64,000 bases of DNA, from NCBI GenBank assembly GCA_934434555.1, contig CAKRZX010000007.1, positions 33,243 through 97,242 on the forward strand, given 5' to 3'. Below the pieces are notes generated by a model, which saw only the letters and a program-made list of their open reading frames with translations, made no database searches and was not told where the DNA came from. Position numbers and translations under genes: made by a program. This document shows, one piece after another, positions 24,340-31,694 of the stretch; positions within the stretch are counted from its first letter, which is position 1, and each line of letters opens with the position of its first letter. Source of the DNA: an uncultured Clostridia bacterium. GTDB lineage: Bacteria; Bacillota; Clostridia; Christensenellales; QALW01.

Positions 24340-24370
24340 AAGTCACATTGCCCAGCAGTGTGACTTTTTT
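24340..24370 (+). terminator. Terminator after rsfS
   Basis: Stem AAGTCACA / TGTGACTT with an 11-base loop, followed by T residues to 24370. Confidence 0.8.
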
Positions 24371-24371
24371 G

Positions 24372-24400
24372 TTGCACATTGCTTTCAAGTGTGGTATAAT
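24372..24400 (+). promoter_or_regulatory. Sigma-A promoter abutting the tandem repeat
   Basis: TTGCAC (24372-24377), 17-base spacer, TATAAT (24395-24400). The -10 box is the first six bases of the repeat unit, so transcription would begin inside the first copy. Confidence 0.65.
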
Positions 24401-24650
24401 GTACGCAGGTTAAAACACTTGCGTGATTTTAAGCCTTACGGCTTGCAGCCGTGTCTGCCATTGAAATCAGTCGTAAAAATACCCTTGCAAGCAAGTATTT
24501 TTACTTGAATTATAATGTACGCAGACAAAAACACTTGCGTGTTTTTAAGCCTTACGGCTTTAACGGCTTGCAGCCGTGTCTGCCATTGAAATCGGTCGTA
24601 AAAATACCCTTGCAAGCAAGTATTTTTACTTGAATTATAATGTACGAGAT
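24395..24650 (+). repeat. Tandem structured repeat (116 + 125 bases) in the glycosyltransferase leader
   Basis: Two direct copies, 24395-24510 and 24511-24635, each starting TATAATGTACGCAG; a third copy of that first element, TATAATGTACG, begins at 24636. The second differs mainly by a nine-base insert. Each copy holds three hairpins: AAAACAC-TTGC-GTG-TTTT, ACGGCT-TGC-AGCCGT, and GTAAAAATA...TATTTTTAC with an inner CTTG-CAAG-CAAG. The first stem keeps its pairing although both arms changed between copies. No convincing protein is encoded: the short frames through it are repeat artefacts. The stretch fills most of the 373-base gap before the glycosyltransferase gene; 24651-24699 holds only a weak AGAAAGAG ribosome-binding site. 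Confidence 0.8.
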
Positions 24651-24699
24651 TATACGAGAATGAAAATATCGCAATTTTTTTGCGGCAGAAAGAGTTTAT

Positions 24700-25962
24700 A
24701 TGGTTGCAGTATATATTCTTGCGCTTATAAGCGCTTTGTTCAGTATCCTGTCAGGCATCTGTTGCCTGTATCATTTGTGTATCGGCGTGTTCGGATTCAA
24801 AAAGAACCTTCCGCCCGAGGACAAAAGTGAAAAAATAAATAAGTTTTCGGCGCTTATCTGCGCAAGAAACGAAGAAAAGGTTATTGCAAATCTTATTAAA
24901 AGCATTAAAAAGCAGAAATATCCCGTTGAAGTTGACGTAATAGTTGTTGCCGATAACTGTACCGATTCCACGGCGGAAATTGCTAAAAACGCCGGTGCGC
25001 GTGTTTTTGAACGGTATGCGCCTGACAAAAAAACAAAAGGGCAGGCTTTAAGCTGGGTTATTGACAAACTGCTTGCCGATGAAAGTTTTGACAGCGACGC
25101 CATAGCATTCTTTGACGCGGACAATGTTGTTGAAGAAAACTATATTGCAAAAATGAATGCCCGCATAAACTGCGGAGAGCGTATGATTCAGGGTTATCGC
25201 GATACGAAAAATCCGTCGGACAACTGGTTAAGCGGCGCATACGCCATATACTTCTTAACTGTTATGCGTTTTTGCAACAATGCAAGAACGAATCTTAATA
25301 TGTCCGCATTTTTGGGCGGTACGGGGTTTTCTATAAAAACCGATGTTTTAAGGCAGAGCGGCGGCTGGCACACTACGGAAATAAGCGAGGATATAGAGTA
25401 TTCCATTTACCGTATTGCCGAGGGCGAAAAGATAGTTTTTGCGCCGGAAGCCAAGTTCTTTGACGAACAGCCCACAAAGTTTATACAGTCGTGGCATCAG
25501 CGTGTGCGATGGTCGGCGGGAATGTGGAATACGTTAAGAAAGTGTATGCCCTCATACAGAAACAATAAACGCTGTTTTGACGGTTTTATGTATCTTATGT
25601 CCGTACCGAGCGTGTTTTTTGGTATTGCCGGGTGGGTATTTTCAACCGCTGCGGCGCTTATTTCGCTTAAATATATCGTCCCCTTTGTGTGGTGGACGGT
25701 AATTTCAATACTTGTAAGTCTGATTGCAATGACGGTGTTTGCGCTGTTTGTAGTCATTCTTGAAAAAAAAGATATAAAACGCAACTTTAAAGGCATAATC
25801 GGGTTCCCCGCCTTTTTGGTTACTTTTATGGCGGCTTCGGCATGGGGAGTTATCCACCCCGTGAAAAGGTGGGTACCGGTTGAACATACCGACGCCAAAA
25901 ATATAGATGAAATATGTGGAGGAAAAGAAGATGGAGAAAATGAAACTCAGGCTGGACGTTAA
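24700..25962 (+). CDS. Family 2 glycosyltransferase, processive-type membrane enzyme
   Basis: Product of 420 residues: an N-terminal helix (about 5-30), a GT-A domain (about 45-290) and three to four C-terminal helices. Motifs in order: FSALICARNEEKVI, VVADNCTDST, FFDADNVVEE (D-x-D), SEDIEYS (catalytic-base ED) and HQRVRWSAG, the Q-x-x-R-W type motif of processive synthases such as hyaluronan or poly-N-acetylglucosamine synthases. The polymer is unknown. It is preceded by the tandem structured leader and overlaps pgi by 32 bases. A role in exopolysaccharide is supported by the tyrosine kinase module downstream of pgi. Confidence 0.87.
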   Translation: MVAVYILALISALFSILSGICCLYHLCIGVFGFKKNLPPEDKSEKINKFSALICARNEEKVIANLIKSIKKQKYPVEVDVIVVADNCTDSTAEIAKNAGARVFERYAPDKKTKGQALSWVIDKLLADESFDSDAIAFFDADNVVEENYIAKMNARINCGERMIQGYRDTKNPSDNWLSGAYAIYFLTVMRFCNNARTNLNMSAFLGGTGFSIKTDVLRQSGGWHTTEISEDIEYSIYRIAEGEKIVFAPEAKFFDEQPTKFIQSWHQRVRWSAGMWNTLRKCMPSYRNNKRCFDGFMYLMSVPSVFFGIAGWVFSTAAALISLKYIVPFVWWTVISILVSLIAMTVFALFVVILEKKDIKRNFKGIIGFPAFLVTFMAASAWGVIHPVKRWVPVEHTDAKNIDEICGGKEDGENETQAGR

Positions 25963-27337
25963 CAATATGATGTCCGCACAGATAGGCGAAAAGGGAATAA
26001 CCGAAGAGGAACTTAAAAGTGTTGCCGATAAAGCGGCGGCGGCTTATGAATATGTAAAGAAGAACCGCGGCACCGGTATGATGGGCTGGACGGAACTTCC
26101 CTACAATCAGGACGAAATAGTTGAAGATATTCTTGCAACCGCAAAGCACGTACAGGAAAACTTTGATTACTTTGTGGTTTTGGGAATCGGCGGAAGCGCT
26201 CTGGGACCAATAGCAATACAGCAGGCGATAAATCATCTGCACTATAACGACCTTTCAAAGGAAAAGAGAAACGGCTGCCCCAAACTTTACGTTGAGGACA
26301 ACATCGACCCCGAGAGAATGGAAGCGCTTTTTGATGTTATCGACATTAAAAAGACCTGTATAAACGTAATTTCAAAATCGGGAAGCACAAGCGAAACCAT
26401 GACGCAATATCTTGTGCTGTGGGATATGCTTACAAAACATTTGGGCAAGGACGCGGCAAAACACGTTATTGCCACCACCGATAAGGAAAAAGGCAACCTT
26501 ATTAAACTTGCCGACCGCGAGGGCTTCAAAAAATATGTTATTCCCGACAGCGTAGGCGGCAGATTCAGCGAAATGTGCCCCGTAGGTCTTGTTGCGGCGG
26601 CAGTTTGCGGTATTGACATTAAGGCCATGCTTAAAGGCGCGGCTTATGCCGACGAACTTGCATCGTCACCTGACCTTTACAAAAATGCACCTCTTATGGC
26701 AGCGGCAATGCAGTACATTGCAATGCAGAAAGGTATGAATATATCTGTTATGATGCCTTATGCCGACAGCCTTAAATATATGTCTGACTGGTATTGCCAG
26801 CTTTGGGGCGAATCTTTGGGCAAAAAGCACGATTTGGACGGCAATATCGTAAATGTGGGGCAGACTCCGGTTAAAGCGTTGGGCGTTACCGACCAGCACA
26901 GCCAGGTTCAGCTTTATACCGAAGGACCTTTTGACAAAGTTATAACAATTCTCGGCGTGGATTCGTACCGCAAAGAAGTAACGATTCCCGAGGGTTGTGA
27001 GGATATTCCCGCAGTACACTTCCTGTGCGGACATACGATGAACGAACTTATCACTGCCGAGCGCACCGCAACGGAGTATGCGCTTCTTAAAAGCGGACAT
27101 CTTAACCACACGATTATGCTTCCGGAAGTAAATGAGTTCACTATCGGCGAACTTATGTATTTCTTTGAACTTGAAACCGCCTATTGCGGGGCAATGCTCA
27201 ATATAAATACATTCGACCAGCCCGGCGTTGAAGAGGGTAAAAATGCCACCTATGCGCTTTTGGGACGTCCCGGTTACGAAGAAAAGAAAGCCGAACTTGA
27301 AGGGAGACCGGAAAAGAGTGCAAAATATATCATCTGA
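25931..27337 (+). CDS. pgi: Glucose-6-phosphate isomerase
   Basis: Interconverts glucose 6-phosphate and fructose 6-phosphate. The 468 residues contain VLGIGGSALGP, VISKSGSTSETM (phosphate-binding SGST), GGRFSEMCPVGL, the catalytic Glu in LWGESLGKKHD, and GVTDQHSQVQLYTEGP. ATG at 25931 is eight bases after GGAGG and lies within the end of the glycosyltransferase gene; the frame extends upstream to 25907 without a ribosome-binding site. Confidence 0.95.
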   Translation: MEKMKLRLDVNNMMSAQIGEKGITEEELKSVADKAAAAYEYVKKNRGTGMMGWTELPYNQDEIVEDILATAKHVQENFDYFVVLGIGGSALGPIAIQQAINHLHYNDLSKEKRNGCPKLYVEDNIDPERMEALFDVIDIKKTCINVISKSGSTSETMTQYLVLWDMLTKHLGKDAAKHVIATTDKEKGNLIKLADREGFKKYVIPDSVGGRFSEMCPVGLVAAAVCGIDIKAMLKGAAYADELASSPDLYKNAPLMAAAMQYIAMQKGMNISVMMPYADSLKYMSDWYCQLWGESLGKKHDLDGNIVNVGQTPVKALGVTDQHSQVQLYTEGPFDKVITILGVDSYRKEVTIPEGCEDIPAVHFLCGHTMNELITAERTATEYALLKSGHLNHTIMLPEVNEFTIGELMYFFELETAYCGAMLNINTFDQPGVEEGKNATYALLGRPGYEEKKAELEGRPEKSAKYII

Positions 27338-27352
27338 TAAAGGAGTAAAGTA

Positions 27353-28078
27353 ATGGAGATATCACTTGAAACCGTTTTTAGGGTTTTGCGGAAATATGCG
27401 GTGCTTATAATCGTGTTTGCACTTGTGGGTGCAATCGGAGCGTATGCGGCAAGCGTATACCTTATTAAACCTGTTTATGTTTCGCAAATGCAGATAATTG
27501 TTGTTACGGGAACCGTTGAAGAGAAAACGAGTGCGTCGCAAAGCAATACCGAGTGGGTGCTTGCTCTGCGTGCCACAAAAACCTGTAACACCATTCTTTC
27601 ATCGGCAGATTATTCAAAAATGATAAGGGAAAAAGCCGCTCTTGACCACGACCCTGAAATTGAATTTACATGTGACGATGAAACGACGGTAATCAAGGTA
27701 AAAGTATCCGATAACGACCCGCAGACTGCATATAAAACAGCAACCTGCGTTGCCGAAACGGCGGGTGAATGGCTTAAAGAAAAGACTTCCGAAAGCATTA
27801 CGGCAAATATTAACGCTTACCCTAAACTTCCGAAATCGCCGGCGTCACCGAATCCGGTAAGGAATGCACTTCTGGCGGCTGTACTTTGCGCTGCACTGAT
27901 ATTCGTTATCGAACTTTTGCGCGAAGTGCTCGGCACAAAAGTCAAAGACGAAAGGGAACTTGCCAAAAGATATGCTGATATTCCCGTTATTGCGTCCATT
28001 CCCGATTTTAACGAAAGCGTAAGACGCAGCAGCAAGTACTACTATTACAGCGGTTACGGCTCAAAGGGGGAAAAGTAA
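27353..28078 (+). CDS. Wzz/CapA-type polysaccharide modulator of a bacterial tyrosine kinase
   Basis: Membrane activator of the neighbouring kinase and chain-length factor. The 241 residues have two helices (about 17-38 and 178-198) around an external Wzz-like domain, with the proline-rich PKLPKSPASPNPVRNA before the second helix that marks this family. The cytosolic tail ends SSKYYYYSGYGSKGEK, which holds five tyrosines; in most systems the tyrosine cluster is on the kinase. Start ATG follows AAAGGAGT, 15 bases after pgi. Confidence 0.88.
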   Translation: MEISLETVFRVLRKYAVLIIVFALVGAIGAYAASVYLIKPVYVSQMQIIVVTGTVEEKTSASQSNTEWVLALRATKTCNTILSSADYSKMIREKAALDHDPEIEFTCDDETTVIKVKVSDNDPQTAYKTATCVAETAGEWLKEKTSESITANINAYPKLPKSPASPNPVRNALLAAVLCAALIFVIELLREVLGTKVKDERELAKRYADIPVIASIPDFNESVRRSSKYYYYSGYGSKGEK

Positions 28079-28079
28079 T

Positions 28080-28742
28080 ATGAAAAAAGATACAAAACCT
28101 CAAAGCAGTGATTTCTTTACCGTTGAGGCGTACAAACTTGCAAGGACAAATATTTCGCTTTCCGTGTTCAAACAGGGGTGCAAACGCATTCTGTTTACAA
28201 GCGCACAGGCAAACGAGGGCAAAACAACAACGGTGTGCAACATTGCCGCGGCTTTTTCAAAGCAGGTAAATACCCGCGTTTTGCTTATTGACTGCGACTT
28301 GCGCAAGCCCTCGGTATCAAAATTTTTCCGCCTTAACAATGCGCCCGGCGTTACCAATTATTTAAGCGGAATGTGCGGGCTTAACGAGATAATTCAGCGC
28401 GTGCCCAACACCGAACTTTCGGTTATAACTGCGGGGCTTATTCCGCCGAATCCGTCGGAATTGCTGTCCAGCGAGGCTTTTTCAAAGATGCTTGATAAAC
28501 TTTCGGGCGAGTTTGATTACATTCTTATAGATACTTCGCCCGTAAACGTGGTGGTTGATGCCGTTCCCGTGGCAAAAGTGTGCGACGGCACGGTGCTTGT
28601 GGTATACGAAAATAAGACCAATTACCAGGAACTTGACAAGGCGGTTGACAGCCTTAAACGGGTTGGGGCACATATTCTCGGCTTTGTGCTTAACGCAAGC
28701 AAAGCAGACGGAAGCCGGTATCAGCAAGCATACAGGCGATGA
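28080..28742 (+). CDS. Bacterial tyrosine kinase (CpsD/CapB type)
   Basis: BY-kinase of 220 residues. It has EAYKLARTNI (oligomer interface), Walker A ANEGKTTTV near 44-52, Walker A' LLIDCDLRKPS near 68-78 and Walker B YILIDTSPV. The C-terminal tyrosine cluster is reduced to two tyrosines in SRYQQAYRR. It needs the preceding membrane modulator for activity. The genes are one base apart, and its stop overlaps the phosphatase start. Confidence 0.92.
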   Translation: MKKDTKPQSSDFFTVEAYKLARTNISLSVFKQGCKRILFTSAQANEGKTTTVCNIAAAFSKQVNTRVLLIDCDLRKPSVSKFFRLNNAPGVTNYLSGMCGLNEIIQRVPNTELSVITAGLIPPNPSELLSSEAFSKMLDKLSGEFDYILIDTSPVNVVVDAVPVAKVCDGTVLVVYENKTNYQELDKAVDSLKRVGAHILGFVLNASKADGSRYQQAYRR

Positions 28743-29428
28743 AAATCGATATTCATACGCACATTCTTCCCGCAATTGACGACGGGGCAAAGAACGAAAA
28801 AGAAAGCATTGTAATGCTTGAAATGCTGAAAAAGCAAGGTATTACAGACGTTTGTTTCACTCCGCATTTTGACCCGCGAACCCGCTCGAAAGAAGCGTTT
28901 GCCGCAAAAAGGCGTGAAGCGTACAACAGGATAAAGGACGCGGTTTTGCAGTCGGGCATAACGCCCCATTTCGGAGCGGAAGTGAAACTTTATCCGAATC
29001 TTTTCAACAATGAAAGCCTTGAACTTTTGTGCATTGACGAAAAAAAGCATATTTTAATTGAAATGCCCTTTGAACCGATAAGCGAAAACGCGGTTATCGA
29101 CAGGCTTTACAAACTGTGTGCCGATTATTCCGTAATACCGATTCTCGTTCACCCGGAACGCTACAAAAAGTTCTTTAATGAGAATTTTTTGTGCGAAGCG
29201 TGCAATGCGGGCTGCCTTGTACAGGTTGATAATGAGGTTTTCGGGCATATATTTTTGCGCGGAAAGGCGAAAAGATTTGTTGAGGACGGGCTTGTGCACT
29301 TAATTGCAAGCGACTGCCACAATACTTCCGACCGCCGCCCGAATTTTGACGTTGCAAAAAAGTTTTTGGGCGAAGAATTGTTTGAGGAAATTACACAAAA
29401 CAGTATGATAATAAACGAAGCACCCTGA
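28739..29428 (+). CDS. Tyrosine-protein phosphatase, PHP class (CpsB/CapC type)
   Basis: Metal-dependent PHP phosphatase of 229 residues that reverses the kinase. Metal ligands: DIHTHILPAIDDG (near 4-16), TPHFD, GAEVKL, ILVHPERY and SDCHN. Together with the two preceding genes it forms the complete kinase, modulator and phosphatase module that controls capsule or exopolysaccharide synthesis. No flippase, polymerase or priming glycosyltransferase gene is present here. Its last codons lie in the terminator stem. Confidence 0.94.
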   Translation: MKIDIHTHILPAIDDGAKNEKESIVMLEMLKKQGITDVCFTPHFDPRTRSKEAFAAKRREAYNRIKDAVLQSGITPHFGAEVKLYPNLFNNESLELLCIDEKKHILIEMPFEPISENAVIDRLYKLCADYSVIPILVHPERYKKFFNENFLCEACNAGCLVQVDNEVFGHIFLRGKAKRFVEDGLVHLIASDCHNTSDRRPNFDVAKKFLGEELFEEITQNSMIINEAP

Positions 29429-29454
29429 GAAAATTCAGGGTGCTTTGATTTTTT
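29419..29454 (+). terminator. Terminator of the tyrosine kinase module
   Basis: Stem AGCACCCTGA (29419-29428, includes the stop codon) with TCAGGGTGCT (29435-29444), then a T-rich tail after TTGA. Confidence 0.75.
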
Positions 29455-29952
29455 CTTCTTCATTGTCCCAAAGTTCGGATTTAAGGTTTTAAGGGAAAAA
29501 GTAAACTGCGGATATATACCGGGCTTATTATCGGAATCTGTGTAAAGGTGGTACCAGATAATAGGGTACCTATCCGAACCCGTTCAAATGTGCAAAAAAC
29601 GCACATCTGCTTCGTCAAAGCGTCTTATAATATCTCCTATATTATCTCACCGCTTTTCCTTGTATCTGCACATTTTTACGAATCTCCGACCTTAAACCGA
29701 ATTATTTTTTAGTTTTTCAAGGCGGCGGAACGCAGGAATACCGGGAGTATTTCAAGTTTCGGCAACGCAAAAAAGCGGAAAAAGAATCGGTTTAAGGCGT
29801 GGCTTGGATGGGTACCGTAACCCTGGTTTGTACAGCACCGCATGGTATACCTTTGAACCGCCGTCCTAAATCGTACCTTTCGGAATGGGAATACAAAGAA
29901 CAATCAGCAGCAGAAGTACGAGAACGGAAATAAAAATCACTTTTTCTTTCAT
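29435..29952 (-). pseudogene. Broken gene for a small membrane protein, split by a repeat element
   Basis: On the - strand ATG at 29952 follows CGGAGG and opens a 28-residue hydrophobic peptide (VIFISVLVLLLLIVLCIPIP) that stops at TAG (29868-29866). The frame beyond that stop continues as DGGSKVYHAVLYK until the repeat element begins. Beyond the element, a stretch reads AVYFFP, TAA, then NLKSELWDNEEEKIKAP and a stop at 29437-29435. From memory, small clostridial membrane proteins share a P-x-P-x-G-T, D-G-G, Y-x-A-L-x-Y-K, Y-F-F-P, E-L-W order, which fits both parts. Lesions: one nonsense codon in each half, at least one frameshift, and the insertion. The 28-residue peptide could still be made. 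Confidence 0.6.
29563..29824. repeat. Intergenic inverted-repeat element, copy 1
   Basis: A 262-base element whose ends are inverted repeats: left AGGGTACCTATCC, right (reverse strand) AGGGTTACGGTACCCATCC. It has block A (about 29575-29673, with GCACAT inverted repeats) and block B (29691-29798), which is itself bounded by CCTTAAACCGA / TCGGTTTAAGG. Both blocks recur nearly unchanged at 61850-61948 and 62222-62329. No open frame of note, so it would be a non-autonomous (MITE-like) element. No target duplication is clear. Confidence 0.75.
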
Positions 29953-29985
29953 ATTAAAATCCTCCGTTGATTAATTCTTAAATAC

Positions 29986-30014
29986 ATTGTAGCAAAAAAT
30001 CGGCAGAAAATCAA
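29986..30014 (-). promoter_or_regulatory. Promoter of the broken small membrane protein gene
   Basis: - strand TTGATT (30014-30009), 17-base spacer, TACAAT (29991-29986), 34 bases before the ATG at 29952. The promoter looks intact although the gene is broken. Confidence 0.6.
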
Positions 30015-30059
30015 TACCAAAACTCAAATTTTTTATTAAAAATGCGAAAAACAAAATTA

Positions 30060-30080
30060 TTTGCCCACTTTTGCCCACGG
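30060..30080 (-). promoter_or_regulatory. Candidate MraZ box, upstream pair
   Basis: Read on the - strand, CCGTGGGCAAAAGTGGGCAA contains two GTGGG units ten bases apart, the spacing known for MraZ operators. It lies between the divergent small-gene promoter and mraZ. Confidence 0.5.
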
Positions 30081-30099
30081 CATAAATGAGCGGCAACAG

Positions 30100-30140
30100 G
30101 TTCCGAAAGCCCGTAAAAAGGCGGTTCGGAACTTTTTTTT
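30100..30140 (+). terminator. Terminator upstream of mraZ
   Basis: Stem GTTCCGAA (30100-30107) with TTCGGAAC (30125-30132), followed by eight T (30133-30140). It shields the division operon from transcription arriving from the left. It lies between two groups of MraZ-box-like repeats. Confidence 0.8.
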
Positions 30141-30150
30141 GCCTTTTGAA

Positions 30151-30228
30151 TGTTGCAAAGTGGGCAAAAGACAAAAAAATAATAAAAAAATCAATAAAAA
30201 GTGTTGCAAAGTGGGCAAAAAAGTGGTA
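30151..30228 (+). promoter_or_regulatory. Candidate MraZ operator repeats in the dcw promoter
   Basis: TGTTGCAAAGTGGGCAAAA occurs twice (30151-30169 and 30202-30220), and AAGTGGT follows at 30221-30227. The TG..G units of each pair are ten bases apart. MraZ is known to bind such repeats ahead of its own gene. The second copy covers the promoter spacer, so bound MraZ should block polymerase. Confidence 0.65.
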
Positions 30229-30232
30229 ATAT
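30204..30232 (+). promoter_or_regulatory. Promoter of the dcw operon
   Basis: TTGCAA (30204-30209), 17-base spacer, TAATAT (30227-30232), 52 bases before the mraZ start codon. It is formed within the repeat unit described above. Confidence 0.65.
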
Positions 30233-30283
30233 ATAAAGCGTAACTAACTATCACTATAAAATTTTCTGACGGGAGGTGTGAAT

Positions 30284-30739
30284 ATGGCGCTTAAAGGCTT
30301 TTTGGGGCAGTACGATGTTACGGTCGACGACAAGGGTCGTGTTCGCATTCCCGCAAAGTATAAATCGCAGTTGGGCGAGGAATTCATCATTTCCTGCGGC
30401 TCAAATGCCTGTTTGGCAATTTATCCTATGGAAAAGTGGGAAAAACTGACCGAGCAGGTTGAAGCACTTCCCGAATTTGACGAGCAGACAGCCGAATTCA
30501 AGCGCAGTATTTACACCAACGCCACGTGGGGCGAGTTTGATTCGGCGGGACGTGTGCTTATTCCCATAAGATACAGGGAATACGCGGGGCTGAAAAAGGA
30601 ACTTGTTATAAGCGGCGTAGGTGACCATTTTGAAATCTGGGACGCCGAAAATTGGGCAACGGGAGAATACAATTCCCTTGCAAAGCGCAGAGATTTACAA
30701 AAAGATATAGCGCTTAAAATGTCCGGAGGGAATAAGTAA
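30284..30739 (+). CDS. mraZ: Transcriptional regulator MraZ
   Basis: DNA-binding regulator of the division cluster, 151 residues, with two AbrB/SpoVT-like beta-barrel domains: DDKGRVRIPAKYK (near 15-27) and DSAGRVLIPIRYREYAG (near 85-101). It is known to repress its own operon. ATG at 30284 is seven bases after GGGAGG; a GTG two codons upstream is too close. One-base overlap with rsmH. Confidence 0.95.
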   Translation: MALKGFLGQYDVTVDDKGRVRIPAKYKSQLGEEFIISCGSNACLAIYPMEKWEKLTEQVEALPEFDEQTAEFKRSIYTNATWGEFDSAGRVLIPIRYREYAGLKKELVISGVGDHFEIWDAENWATGEYNSLAKRRDLQKDIALKMSGGNK

Positions 30740-31668
30740 TGGAGTTTAAGCACACATCGGTGCTTCTTAAAGAAAGCGTGGATATGCTGAATATAAAGGA
30801 AAACGGCATCTACGTTGACGGCACACTGGGCGGCGGCGGTCACAGCGAGGAAATGCTTTCAAGAAATAATTCGTGCCGAATTATCGGTATCGACCGTGAC
30901 GACGACGCGATAAAAGCGGCGGGCGAGCGTCTTAAAAAATTCGGCGACAGGGTAACGATAGTAAAAAGCAACTTTGCAGACATTGCAAATGTGCTTGATA
31001 CGCTGAATATTGAAAAAATCGACGGCTGTGTGCTCGACTTAGGTGTAAGTTCCTATCAGCTTGACAATGCCGACAGAGGATTTTCCTATCAGCACAGCGC
31101 ACCTCTTGATATGCGTATGGACCAGAGCCAGTATATGAGCGCATTCAACGTGGTAAACGAGTATTCCGTAAAGGAGCTTACAAGAATAATCCGCGATTAC
31201 GGCGAGGAACAGTGGGCATCGAGAATTGCACAGTATATAGTTTCCGAAAGGGAAAAAGGTGCGATAAACACAACGGGTGAACTTGTTGAGATAATCAAAA
31301 AAGCCATTCCCACCCGTGCAAGGCGCACGGGTCCCCACCCGGCAAAACGCACATTCCAAGCCATAAGAATAGAAGTAAATAACGAATTGGGCATTCTGGA
31401 AAACACGGTTCACACGGTAAGCAAACGGCTTAACACAGGCGGAAGAATGTGTGTTATCACTTTTCACAGCCTTGAAGACAGGATAATAAAGCACACAATG
31501 CAGAATCTTGCAAACCCCTGCACGTGTCCGCCGCGGATTCCCGTATGCATATGCGGCAAAGTGCCGGAAGTAAAGGTGGTTACAAAAGCGATACTGCCTT
31601 CAAAAGAGGAAACAGAGGAGAACCCGAGAAGCAAAAGCGCAAAACTTCGGGTAATGGAGCGTATTTGA
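30739..31668 (+). CDS. rsmH: 16S rRNA (cytosine-1402 N4)-methyltransferase RsmH
   Basis: SAM-dependent methyltransferase, formerly MraW, 309 residues. It has GTLGGGGHSEEML (SAM loop), IGIDRDDDAI, the DLGVSSYQLD catalytic region, MRMDQ, and the C-terminal ITFHSLEDRIIKH. A four-Cys patch (CTCPPRIPVCICG) near the end is common in Firmicute RsmH. Confidence 0.96.
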   Translation: MEFKHTSVLLKESVDMLNIKENGIYVDGTLGGGGHSEEMLSRNNSCRIIGIDRDDDAIKAAGERLKKFGDRVTIVKSNFADIANVLDTLNIEKIDGCVLDLGVSSYQLDNADRGFSYQHSAPLDMRMDQSQYMSAFNVVNEYSVKELTRIIRDYGEEQWASRIAQYIVSEREKGAINTTGELVEIIKKAIPTRARRTGPHPAKRTFQAIRIEVNNELGILENTVHTVSKRLNTGGRMCVITFHSLEDRIIKHTMQNLANPCTCPPRIPVCICGKVPEVKVVTKAILPSKEETEENPRSKSAKLRVMERI

Positions 31669-31694
31669 CATAAAAAATAAGCAGGGTGAATAAA

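Noticed and set aside
24451..24830. Two short frames of 60 and 84 residues that start with the same peptide
   Set aside because: They run through the two tandem repeat copies and the glycosyltransferase start in another frame; identical starts only reflect the DNA repeat.
30057..30254. Short frames on both strands ahead of mraZ
   Set aside because: They follow the A/T-rich MraZ-box repeats and the terminator and have no ribosome-binding site.
29450..30280. CRISPR array in the repeat-rich gap
   Set aside because: The repeats are inverted and of unequal spacing; there are no regular spacers and no cas genes in the window.
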